Below are positions 52,527 through 60,802 of a DNA stretch of 64,000 nucleotides, piece by piece. Origin of the DNA: Pseudomonadales bacterium (GTDB lineage: Bacteria; Pseudomonadota; Gammaproteobacteria; Pseudomonadales; Azotimanducaceae); the NCBI GenBank assembly GCA_024234635.1, contig JACKNX010000018.1, forward strand, positions 16,364-80,363, written 5' to 3'. A program made the translations under genes and the position numbers. The notes below the pieces were generated by a model. It searched no databases. It saw only the letters and a program-made list of their open reading frames with translations, and was not told where the DNA came from. Positions within the stretch are counted from its first letter, which is position 1. Each line of letters begins with the position of its first letter.

Positions 52527-54731
52527 GTGCGTATTAAGCTGTCGCATATCGGGTTGTATACCGCAAGCGCCATACTGCTGACCGGTAGCTTGTCGTGGGC
52601 AGCCGGGAACGACTCGACAGGTCATGGTGCCCCGCTGATCGCCTCCAGCGTCGCCACCAGTTCGCTACCCGTGCCGCACGATCTTGCGCCACTCTCGGTG
52701 CATCGCAGCACCAGCCGCTACATCGTGGAGCAACTGCGTAACGGTCACTACCTGCGCAAGGAATTCGACGATTCGCTGTCCAGCCAGGCATTCGATCACT
52801 ACCTGGAAGCCCTGGACAACCAGCGCATGTACTTTCTGCAGAGTGACATCGATGCGCTGGAGAAATATCGCTATACCCTGGACGACGCAATACGGCGGGA
52901 GGACGTGGATCCCGCCTATGCCATATTCAACATTTTCCAGCAGCGCATGGGCGAGCGGCTCAATTTCCTGATCGGCGAAATCGACAACCACCTGCTGACC
53001 TACGATTTCACCCGCGACGAAACCATCGAACTGGATCGCAAGGACGCAGCCTGGCCCCGCGATCAGCGCGATCAGGACGACCTGTGGCGCAAGCGTCTGA
53101 AATCCGCTGCGCTGGCAATGAGGCTGAATGACAAGCCCATGACGGAAATCCGGGAGTTGTTGTCCAAGCGGTACCGAAACCGCCTCAAGCAGATGGACCA
53201 GACCAAGAGCGAGGACGTGTTCCAGACCTACGTCAACGCCTTCGCCAGCGCTTTCGATCCGCATACCCAGTACTTCTCGCCGCGCACGTCGCAGAATTTC
53301 AACATCAATATGTCACTGTCCCTGGAAGGTATCGGGGCTGTACTGCAGACCGAGGACGACTACACGTCCGTGGTCCGGCTGGTACCCGCGGGTCCGGCGG
53401 ACAAGGCGGGCAGCCTCAAACCGGCCGAGCGCATCGTCAGCGTGGGCCAGGGTGAATCCGGTCCGCTGATCGATGTCGTCGGCTGGCGCCTGGATGACGT
53501 GGTCGAACTCATTCGTGGACCGAAGGGGTCCACCGTACGCCTCGAAGTGCTGCCGAAAGATGGCGAGGCCGCCCCCGCACGTGTGATCAATATCGTGCGC
53601 AACACCGTCAAACTGGAAGAGCAGGCGGCCCAGAAGAAGCTGCTGAGCCTCAAGCAGGGTGATCAGACCTATCGTGTGGGCGTCATCGAGATTCCCACCT
53701 TCTACGCGGACTTCAAGGCCCAGGGCGAAGGTGATCCGAACTACAAGTCCACCACCCGCGACGTGGCCGCGCTAATCGAGGAACTCAAGGCGGACGGCAT
53801 CGACGGGCTTGTCATCGACCTGCGCAACAACGGTGGCGGCTCTCTACAGGAAGCGGACTCCCTGACCGGCCTGTTCATCGAATCAGGGCCGACCGTGCAG
53901 GTGAAATCGTCGCGACGCAACGCCAGCGTCTACGCGGACACCGATGCGAGCATTGCCTGGTCCGGTCCGATGGCCGTCCTCGTGAACCGCCTGTCCGCCT
54001 CGGCGTCCGAGATTTTCGCCGGTGCCATCCAGGATTACGGTCGTGGCCTGATCGTCGGCAGCCAGACGTTCGGCAAAGGCACCGTGCAGACACTCGTGCC
54101 GTTGCAACGCGGCCAGCTCAAACTGACGGCGGCGAAGTTCTACCGCATTTCGGGGCAGTCCACCCAGCACCAGGGGGTTTTACCGGACGTTGCGCTACCC
54201 GAGCTGTATGACACCAAGGTCATCGGCGAGTCCAGCCTGGAGGACGCTCTCCCCTGGGACATGATCCAGCCCGCGCTGTATCGCCGCTATGGCGATCTCC
54301 ACGACGTGCTGCCGTCGCTACGCACGCTGCATGAGCGGCGTGTGGCTGACGATCCCGACTTCGAATATCTGCGCGACCTGATGGCGCGGGCGGACGCGAA
54401 CAACCAGCGCAAGGTGATCTCCCTGAACGAAGTCACCCGGCGCAAGGAACAGGCGGACGACGACCAGTGGCGACTTGACCTCGAAAACCGGTTGCGGAAG
54501 GAGAAAGGTGAACCGCTGCTCGCCTCCCTGGATGAACTCGACGAGGAGCCGGCCGACGAGGAGGGAAGCACTACCGAAACCACCCACGAGCGCCCGCCGG
54601 AAGACGATGCGCTGTTACGGGAAACCGGCAACGTGCTGATGGATTACGTGAACCTCACGCGTCAGGTCGCCCATGTGGAAGGCCTGCCGGCCGAGCCGGC
54701 GACGAGTCGCCTGGGCGCGCACGAAGGCTGA
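52527..54731 (+). CDS. prc: Tail-specific (carboxy-terminal processing) protease Prc
   Basis: Prc degrades or trims periplasmic and lipoprotein substrates, including cell-wall hydrolases. The 734-residue product starts at GTG with a near-perfect AAAGGAGG and has a signal peptide, an N-terminal helical DUF-type domain (about 50-240), PDZ (about 255-340), and the protease core: DLRNNGGGSLQEA, SASASEIFAGAIQDYG and TFGKGTVQ. Ser492 and Lys517 are 25 residues apart, as S452/K477 in E. coli. The acidic C-terminal tail is longer than usual (EEEG-rich). Confidence 0.95.
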   Translation: MRIKLSHIGLYTASAILLTGSLSWAAGNDSTGHGAPLIASSVATSSLPVPHDLAPLSVHRSTSRYIVEQLRNGHYLRKEFDDSLSSQAFDHYLEALDNQRMYFLQSDIDALEKYRYTLDDAIRREDVDPAYAIFNIFQQRMGERLNFLIGEIDNHLLTYDFTRDETIELDRKDAAWPRDQRDQDDLWRKRLKSAALAMRLNDKPMTEIRELLSKRYRNRLKQMDQTKSEDVFQTYVNAFASAFDPHTQYFSPRTSQNFNINMSLSLEGIGAVLQTEDDYTSVVRLVPAGPADKAGSLKPAERIVSVGQGESGPLIDVVGWRLDDVVELIRGPKGSTVRLEVLPKDGEAAPARVINIVRNTVKLEEQAAQKKLLSLKQGDQTYRVGVIEIPTFYADFKAQGEGDPNYKSTTRDVAALIEELKADGIDGLVIDLRNNGGGSLQEADSLTGLFIESGPTVQVKSSRRNASVYADTDASIAWSGPMAVLVNRLSASASEIFAGAIQDYGRGLIVGSQTFGKGTVQTLVPLQRGQLKLTAAKFYRISGQSTQHQGVLPDVALPELYDTKVIGESSLEDALPWDMIQPALYRRYGDLHDVLPSLRTLHERRVADDPDFEYLRDLMARADANNQRKVISLNEVTRRKEQADDDQWRLDLENRLRKEKGEPLLASLDELDEEPADEEGSTTETTHERPPEDDALLRETGNVLMDYVNLTRQVAHVEGLPAEPATSRLGAHEG

Positions 54732-54810
54732 CCGATAACCCGTGCGCCTGCTAACGCAGGTGCACGCTTCCTCCGACGTCGCGGCCGCGCCGACTCGCGG
54801 TTGCGCCAGC

Positions 54811-56919
54811 ATGCGACAGCACATTCTGATGCCACCCAGCAAACCGCCTCTCGCCCGCAAAGTTGCACACCAGTTCACCCGACACGGTGTCACCATCACC
54901 GACGACTACGCCTGGCTGCGCGATGCGGGCTATCCCGAAGTCTCGGACCAGGAGGTGCTGGCGTACCTGAACGCGGAAAACGCCTGGTTCGAGAGCGTCA
55001 TGGCACCGTACACCAGCCAGATCGATGCCATCTCCGCGGAACTCAAGGCGAGAATGAAGGACGAGGACGCAAGCGTGCCGCAGAAGGACGGCGCGTTCGT
55101 GTACTGGTCCGCGTTTGCGCCGGGCGCCCAATATCGCACCTGGTACCGCTGCCCTGTCGGCGGTGGCGAAACCTCGGTGTTGCTGGACGAACCCACGCTG
55201 GCGGCGGGGCATGACTACTTCCAGCTGGGCGGACTGTTCGTCAGTCCCGACGACCGTCTCCTCGCCTATGCCGTGGATGACGACGGTTCTGAACGGTTCA
55301 CACTGCGCATTCGCAATCTGAATACCGGTGAACTGCTGCCGGACAGCATCGAAAACTGGCGATACGGCTTCGCCTGGGCCGCGGACAGCGGCAGTTTTCT
55401 CTATACGGATGCAGACGAGCACTGGCGATCCAAGCGCGTCCTCAGGCACATTCTCGGCACGGACCCGACAAAGGACCGCACGCTCTACAGCGAAGCCGCC
55501 GAGGAGTTCGGCGTCAGCGTCGGGCTCACCCAGTCCCGACGCTACGCCTGCATCACTACATCGGATCACACCACCAGCGAGGTCTATCTTCTGCCGGCGG
55601 ACAACTTCGATACGGCACCTCTGCTTGTGGCGCGTCGCCGGGAAGGCATCGAATACGACGTGGAAGAGCATGCAGACACGTTGTTCATCCGCGTCAACGA
55701 CACCCACGTCAACTTTCGCATTGTTACCGCCGCCATCGCCGAACCGGGCGGCTGGCGGGAATTCGTTTCCGGCAGCGATCGACGTTACCTGAGGGAGATC
55801 ACCTGCTTTGAGGACTTCCTGGTTATCGAGGAAAGACTCGACGGCCTGGACCAGATCGCCATACAACGCTACGAAGACGGCGCGCATACCTACATACCCT
55901 TCCCCGAGTCCAGCTACACAGCGGAGCTGGGCAACAATCCCGAATACGCCATCGACAGACTGCGCATCGGCTTCGAGTCGATGGTGACACCGCTGACGGT
56001 CTTCGACTGGCACGTAGCACAGGGCCGCATGGAAACGCTGAAGGTTCAGGAAATTCCTTCAGGGTACGATGCGAGCCAGTACGAAACACATCGACTGCAT
56101 GCGGTGGCACGTGACGGCACGCGCATTCCCGTCTCCATCGTGCATCGTCGGGACTGGCAGCGGGACGGCTCAGGTCCGGTCCACCTCTACGGCTATGGCG
56201 CCTACGGCTATGCGGTTCCGCCAGCGTTCTCGACACATAGACTCAGCCTGCTCGATCGCGGCTTTGCATTTGCCATCGCACATATTCGCGGTGGCGACGA
56301 TCTGGGTTATCGGTGGTATCTCGACGGCCGGCTGGACAAACGCACCAACACGTTCAACGACTTCGTGGACGTGGCCCGTTTTCTGATCGATAGCAACTAT
56401 GCGCAACCCGGCAGAATCACGGCGTCCGGCGGCTCCGCCGGCGGCGAGCTCATGGGCGCCATCATCAATCAGGCGCCGGAACTGTTCGGGGCAATTGTTG
56501 CGCATGTGCCGTTTGTCGATGTGCTGAACACGATGCTGGACGCCACGCTGCCGCTGACACCCGGCGAATGGCCGGAATGGGGCAACCCCATCGAGGACGC
56601 ACGGGCATTCGCCACCATCCGCGACTACAGTCCCTACGACAACGTGGGCGCGCACGACTATCCACCCATGCTGGTGACCGCCGGCCTCAACGACCCCCGC
56701 GTGACCTACTGGGAGCCGGCCAAATGGGTCGCGAAACTGCGCGCCATGCGTACCGACGACCACGTCATCCTGCTCAAGACCAACATGGGAGCCGGACATG
56801 GGGGTCTCAGCGGACGTTATACGGCACTTCGTGAAATCGCCGAGGAATATGCATTTCTTCTCGCCGCCATGGCCGGAGAGATGGACAGCGAGTCGACGTT
56901 GGCTACAGATAGGGCGTAA
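54811..56919 (+). CDS. ptrB: Prolyl oligopeptidase family, oligopeptidase B
   Basis: A cytoplasmic S9 serine peptidase that cleaves after Lys/Arg in short peptides. N-terminal DYAWLRD and a beta-propeller (about 60-400), then the catalytic domain: GSGPVHLYGYGAYG (oxyanion loop), ASGGSAGGELMG (nucleophile), GLNDPRVTYWEP (Asp) and GAGHGGLSG (His). The start is unsure: ATG 54811 or 54829, or the GTG at 54742, which sits 10 bp after prc; none has a good Shine-Dalgarno. Its 3' end overlaps the convergent cardiolipin synthase gene by 17 bp. Confidence 0.92.
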   Translation: MRQHILMPPSKPPLARKVAHQFTRHGVTITDDYAWLRDAGYPEVSDQEVLAYLNAENAWFESVMAPYTSQIDAISAELKARMKDEDASVPQKDGAFVYWSAFAPGAQYRTWYRCPVGGGETSVLLDEPTLAAGHDYFQLGGLFVSPDDRLLAYAVDDDGSERFTLRIRNLNTGELLPDSIENWRYGFAWAADSGSFLYTDADEHWRSKRVLRHILGTDPTKDRTLYSEAAEEFGVSVGLTQSRRYACITTSDHTTSEVYLLPADNFDTAPLLVARRREGIEYDVEEHADTLFIRVNDTHVNFRIVTAAIAEPGGWREFVSGSDRRYLREITCFEDFLVIEERLDGLDQIAIQRYEDGAHTYIPFPESSYTAELGNNPEYAIDRLRIGFESMVTPLTVFDWHVAQGRMETLKVQEIPSGYDASQYETHRLHAVARDGTRIPVSIVHRRDWQRDGSGPVHLYGYGAYGYAVPPAFSTHRLSLLDRGFAFAIAHIRGGDDLGYRWYLDGRLDKRTNTFNDFVDVARFLIDSNYAQPGRITASGGSAGGELMGAIINQAPELFGAIVAHVPFVDVLNTMLDATLPLTPGEWPEWGNPIEDARAFATIRDYSPYDNVGAHDYPPMLVTAGLNDPRVTYWEPAKWVAKLRAMRTDDHVILLKTNMGAGHGGLSGRYTALREIAEEYAFLLAAMAGEMDSESTLATDRA

Positions 56920-58333
56920 ACAAGGCCATACACGCATCACGCAGGCGTCGGGTACGACCGCGCGCAAACAGAGAAGCGACCGTATCCTCCGGCGCGGCCA
57001 TCTCCTGTTCCATCAGCAACTCCAGTTCGCGCGCAAAGCCCTCGTCAAATATCTCTACGCCAACCTCAAAGTTGAGACGCAGGCTCCGCGGATCCAGATT
57101 GGCGCTGCCGACAAGCGAATATCGCCCATCTACCGTCAACAGCTTGGCATGCGAAAACTTGCGGCGCCGGAAAACCCGTACGCCGCTGCGCAGCAGCGTC
57201 GGCAGCATGTGCTGCATTGCCCAGTCGACATAGCGCAGATTGCTTCTGTACGGCACGACCACCCGCACATCCACACCCCTTAGTGCCGTTGTCTGCAGGG
57301 CGGCAACCAGGTCCCGTTCCGGCAGGAAATAGGGCGTCATGATGTAGACATACCGACGTGCGCTGGCCAGCGCGCCATGCAGGATGAACAGCAGTTTGTC
57401 CATGTCCTCGTTCGGACCATCCGGCACGACCCGACACAACATGTCACCTGCCACTGCACAGACTGGTACCCGGGGCAGGTCTTCCCCCGCCGCGAAACGC
57501 CAGTCGTCACTGAAAAGTGTGCGCAGGTCCGTCACAACCGGTCCTTCCATGCGGAAGTGCGCATCGTCCACGGGGCGGTAACCACTGGCATCGGTGACGT
57601 GCCTGTCACCGATGTTCAAACCACCGCAGAAACCGATTGCCCCGTCGACGATGAGCAGTTTGCGATGCGTGCGCAGGTTGACGTACCCGAACGGCGGCAC
57701 GAACCGCGGCGGCAGGAATCGGCGACTGGGAAGCCCTGCGCGCCTGAGCTCACGGGAGATGCGTGGCCAGGAATAGCACTCACCAATGGCGTCGACGAGC
57801 ACACGCACGGACACCCCCCGCGCCTGCGCCTCAGCCAGCGCACCGACGAAACGGCGACCGACCTCATCGTTGTCAAATATGTATGAACAGAGAAGCACTT
57901 CCCGCTGCGCCTCGGCAATGGCATCGAGCATGGCGGGATAGACCGCATCACCGTGCTGAAGCAGCGACACGCGGTTGCCTTCGCGGGCCGCCATGGCGGC
58001 GACCCGATCACCAATGACCAGGTGACGGCCATGCCGCATCTGGTTGTCCGTCGATAGTCCGGACTGGCCACCAGTAAGCGGCTGCGCGGGCTCGAGCAAT
58101 CGCCGGGCACGGGTCTGGATGCGGTTGATGCCAAACAGGTAATACGCCATCGCGCCGACAATCGGCACGGCCATGCAGATGATCAGCCAGACCTGGGCTG
58201 CCCTGGGCTCCGTCTTGTTCAGGAGCGCGTGCGCTCCGGCGGCCAACCCCAGCAGCAGGTAACAGGCCGCCAGCACGGTAGCCTGCCAGTCCTCGATGCG
58301 GGCAACCGCCGCCAGAAGTTCGGCGACCGTCAA
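56903..58333 (-). CDS. cls: Cardiolipin synthase, PLD family
   Basis: A 476-residue inner-membrane enzyme that joins two phosphatidylglycerols. Two N-terminal helices (VLAACYLLLGLAAGAHALL and VWLIICMAVPIVGAMAYYL) are followed by two HKD motifs: HRKLLIVDGAIGFCGGLN and HAKLLTVDGRYSLVGSANLD. YLFGINRIQTRARR after the helices is typical of ClsA-like enzymes. It ends by overlapping the oligopeptidase gene. The start is an ATG-like in-frame start at 58333 (MTVAELLAAV). Confidence 0.93.
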   Translation of the reverse strand: MTVAELLAAVARIEDWQATVLAACYLLLGLAAGAHALLNKTEPRAAQVWLIICMAVPIVGAMAYYLFGINRIQTRARRLLEPAQPLTGGQSGLSTDNQMRHGRHLVIGDRVAAMAAREGNRVSLLQHGDAVYPAMLDAIAEAQREVLLCSYIFDNDEVGRRFVGALAEAQARGVSVRVLVDAIGECYSWPRISRELRRAGLPSRRFLPPRFVPPFGYVNLRTHRKLLIVDGAIGFCGGLNIGDRHVTDASGYRPVDDAHFRMEGPVVTDLRTLFSDDWRFAAGEDLPRVPVCAVAGDMLCRVVPDGPNEDMDKLLFILHGALASARRYVYIMTPYFLPERDLVAALQTTALRGVDVRVVVPYRSNLRYVDWAMQHMLPTLLRSGVRVFRRRKFSHAKLLTVDGRYSLVGSANLDPRSLRLNFEVGVEIFDEGFARELELLMEQEMAAPEDTVASLFARGRTRRLRDACMALFTPYL

Positions 58334-58563
58334 CCTGCTTCCCCGCGAAACACCAGCCGCAACAGGCGGATCCGGTGCGGCGCCTCAACCCGCATTGCGC
58401 ATCCGTGGTTGAAGCGGGGACGCGCAGGAAAGCGCGATCGCGGGGAGGCGCAGCCCGCCACTCGAACCGGCCGGCTCGACGGCAGATCCACCCGGTACCC
58501 GGAGAGGGCCTGATGGTTTCAGGGGTAGCACCGACTGCCGCGGGTTGTTCATGAACGCCGTAT

Positions 58564-60405
58564 TCAGGGCAACAGAAACTCAAGACTCCGCGTGCGAATC
58601 GTGCGGGTCAACGCGTCGGCGAAGGCATCCACGCTCATGGAGTGCTGATCCTTGTGGCCGTAGCGCCTGAGCGTGACGGTACCGTCCGCCACCTCACGCT
58701 CACCGATGATGAGCAGGTTGGGTATCTTGCGCACGGTACCCTCGCGAATCTTCTTCGGCAGCGTTTCGTTGGACGAGGCCAGTTCAGCGCGCACAAAATC
58801 GCCCCGCAGCCGCTCGATGATCGCGTTGGCATAGCCATCGTACTGTTCGGACACCGTCAACAGCTGCACCTGCAGCGGCGCGATCCAGGTGGGAAACGCC
58901 CCGCCGAAATGTTCGATCAGATAAGCGACAAAGCGTTCGTGCGTACTGAAAGGCGCGCGGTGAATGCAATACGGCGTGTGCTCGGCGCCATCCGAACCGA
59001 CGTACCGCAGATCGAACCGCGACGGCATGGAAAAGTCGAGCTGGATGGTCGACACCGACTCCTCGCGTCCGGTGACGGTGACGAACTGTATGTCGATCTT
59101 CGGTCCGTAGAATGCCGCTTCACCCTTACCGTCCACGTAGTCGATACCAAGTTCGTCCAGCACTTCGGCCAGCATGGCTTCCGAACGTTCCCACGCCTGC
59201 GGATTGTTGACGTACTTGTCCCTGCCCTTGGGATCTTCGGGATCCCAGCGCGACAGCCGGAACTTGTAGTTCTTCAGATCGAATACCGCGTACGCTTCGC
59301 GGTACATGGCGAGCACCGCCTTGAATTCATCCTTGATCTGGTCTTCCGTGCAGTAGATGTGCGCGTCGTTCATGCACATGCCGCGCACGCGCAACAAGCC
59401 GCTCACCGCCCCCGAACTTTCGAATCGGTAGACCTGCCCGTACTCGGCGAGTCGCAGCGGCAGATCGCGATAGCTGCGCGGTTCCGCGGCATACACCTTG
59501 TGATGGTGCGGGCAGTTCATGGGCTTGAGTCGATACGTCTCCTTGATGTGCCCTTCGCCCGATTCATCTGTTTCCACCAGTTCCATGGCCGGGTACATAT
59601 CCTCCGCGTAATACGGCAGATGACCGGAGGTGTAGTAAAGCTCCTGCCGCGCGAGGTGCGGTGTTGCCACGCGCTTGTAGCCCGCCTTGAATTCGAGTTC
59701 TTTCGCCAGCTTCTCGAGTTCGTCGCGAATGACCGTGCCATTGGGCAACCACAATGGCAGTCCCCGACCGATGTCATTGTCGATCTTGAAAATGCCGAGC
59801 TCACGCCCCAGCTTCTTGTGATCGCGAGCCTGCGCTTCCTCGTAGGCACTGACATAGGCCTCGAGCGTTGCCTTGTCGGCAAAAGCCCACGCATAAATAC
59901 GCGTCATCATCACGTTGCGCGAATCACCACGCCAATAGGCACCCGCGACACTGCGCAGCCTGAACGCATCGCGTGGAATGGCCTTTGTGGTTTCCACGTG
60001 GGGACCTTCGCACATGTCCAGGAAGGGACCATTGCGATAGAAGGAGAGGCCATCCAGCCCGTGCCTGGCCAGCAGTTCCTCGGCGTACTCCCGCTTGTAG
60101 GGCTCTTTCATCTCGGCGATGCGCGCCAGCGCTTCGCTGGCCGGCAGGTCTTCACGGTAGAACTTCTGACCCTTCTTGATGATCTGCCGCATGCGCTTCT
60201 CGAGCTCGGGAAAGTCGTCTTCCGTAAGCGGACTGGTAAGCACGAAGTCGTAGTAGAAGCCATCACGGATGGGTGGCCCGAAGCCGAGTGTCGATCCCGG
60301 CCGCAACTCCAGAACCGCCTGGGCCAGTACATGCGCCAGGCTGTGCCGCACCCGGTACAGTTCGTCCTGAGCCTGTTCATCGCCACTGTGTTCGAAACGG
60401 GCCAT
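58564..60405 (-). CDS. thrS: Threonyl-tRNA synthetase lacking the TGS domain
   Basis: A 613-residue class II synthetase. It begins MARFEHSGDE and enters the editing domain at once: HSLAH (His21, His25) and CEGPHVET, so editing looks intact, but the usual N-terminal TGS domain of about 60 residues is absent. The catalytic core has motif 2-like YRFESSGAVSGLLRVRGMC, zinc ligands in NCPHH (Cys), MNDAHIYC (His) and CIHRAP (His), and a normal anticodon domain. NCPHH and RGMCMNDAH replace the E. coli NCPGH and RGFTQDDAH. The ATG at 60405 has GGAG. It is not followed by infC, its usual partner. A Thr-rich leader and a terminator-like hairpin lie upstream. Confidence 0.93.
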   Translation of the reverse strand: MARFEHSGDEQAQDELYRVRHSLAHVLAQAVLELRPGSTLGFGPPIRDGFYYDFVLTSPLTEDDFPELEKRMRQIIKKGQKFYREDLPASEALARIAEMKEPYKREYAEELLARHGLDGLSFYRNGPFLDMCEGPHVETTKAIPRDAFRLRSVAGAYWRGDSRNVMMTRIYAWAFADKATLEAYVSAYEEAQARDHKKLGRELGIFKIDNDIGRGLPLWLPNGTVIRDELEKLAKELEFKAGYKRVATPHLARQELYYTSGHLPYYAEDMYPAMELVETDESGEGHIKETYRLKPMNCPHHHKVYAAEPRSYRDLPLRLAEYGQVYRFESSGAVSGLLRVRGMCMNDAHIYCTEDQIKDEFKAVLAMYREAYAVFDLKNYKFRLSRWDPEDPKGRDKYVNNPQAWERSEAMLAEVLDELGIDYVDGKGEAAFYGPKIDIQFVTVTGREESVSTIQLDFSMPSRFDLRYVGSDGAEHTPYCIHRAPFSTHERFVAYLIEHFGGAFPTWIAPLQVQLLTVSEQYDGYANAIIERLRGDFVRAELASSNETLPKKIREGTVRKIPNLLIIGEREVADGTVTLRRYGHKDQHSMSVDAFADALTRTIRTRSLEFLLP

Positions 60406-60509
60406 GCCCTGATCTCCTGTTGCCTGCTGGTTGCCGTTCGTGCACCTGCCGCCATCATCCGGCAACGAGGCCCGGATCGATCATGCCGGCTCGCCGGCGA
60501 ACGATCACC

Positions 60510-60551
60510 CAGAAACGACAAACCCCGGTGGGCGGTCTGCCGGCCGGGGTT
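60510..60551 (-). terminator. Terminator-like hairpin in the thrS leader
   Basis: On the minus strand AACCCCGG (60551-60544) pairs with CCGGGGTT (60528-60521) across a 15-nt loop, followed by an imperfect U-rich tail (TTTGTCGTTTCT). It lies about 105 nt before the thrS start and after the Thr-rich leader peptide. The loop contains GACCGC, which can pair with GCGGTC of the hairpin at 60579-60599, offering an alternative fold. Confidence 0.7.
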
Positions 60552-60578
60552 CCGTTTACCTGCGAGTCTGGATCCCGT

Positions 60579-60599
60579 GGCGACCGCTGCGGGGTCGCC
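60579..60599 (-). promoter_or_regulatory. Intermediate hairpin of the thrS leader
   Basis: GGCGACC (60579-60585) and GGTCGCC (60593-60599) form a perfect 7-bp stem between the leader-peptide stop and the terminator hairpin. Position and overlap with possible alternative pairing to the terminator loop fit a pause or antiterminator element. Confidence 0.5.
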
Positions 60600-60614
60600 G
60601 TCTGCATCTGTCTA

Positions 60615-60628
60615 CCGGTAGCTACCGG
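60615..60628 (-). promoter_or_regulatory. 14-bp palindrome over the leader-peptide stop
   Basis: CCGGTAGCTACCGG is a perfect palindrome covering the leader stop codon (60622-60624). It can form a hairpin only when no ribosome sits on the leader stop. A regulator-binding site is the alternative reading. Confidence 0.5.
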
Positions 60629-60708
60629 ACAAATACATACCGCGACCCGCATCGAGTGCGGGCAGTGGTGCGGGTAGTGGTGCGCGTCTTGCGGGATTTC
60701 CGGTACAT
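60622..60708 (-). CDS. Thr-rich leader peptide of thrS (putative attenuator)
   Basis: A 28-codon frame from ATG 60708 to TAG 60622 reads MYRKSRKTRTTTRTTARTRC and then GSRYVFVR. It holds 7 Thr (KTRTTTRTTART), 7 Arg and no obvious protein domain. Ribosome stalling at the Thr run when charged tRNA-Thr is scarce would favour transcription into thrS. A candidate promoter leaves little or no 5' UTR, and no Shine-Dalgarno is seen, so the peptide may be read from a leaderless mRNA. Note that Thr and Arg are equally frequent, but the Thr codons are clustered and the gene downstream is thrS. Confidence 0.72.
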   Translation of the reverse strand: MYRKSRKTRTTTRTTARTRCGSRYVFVR

Positions 60709-60714
60709 GACGCG

Positions 60715-60742
60715 ATGATAGTGCACGAGGTTGCGATTGCAA
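60715..60742 (-). promoter_or_regulatory. Candidate promoter of the thrS leader
   Basis: On minus, TTGCAA (60742-60737) and TATCAT (60720-60715) are 16 bp apart, matching 4/6 and 5/6 of the sigma-70 consensus. Transcription would start within a few bases of the leader ATG at 60708. Confidence 0.5.
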
Positions 60743-60802
60743 GGTCTCAACCTGCCCGCTGGGGCCCTTGAATCCTGGCGGTACGCCCCTAAATCGGAAC
60801 GC

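Noticed and set aside
58642..60621. 659-codon plus-strand open frame
   Set aside because: Antisense to thrS, which has complete synthetase motifs.
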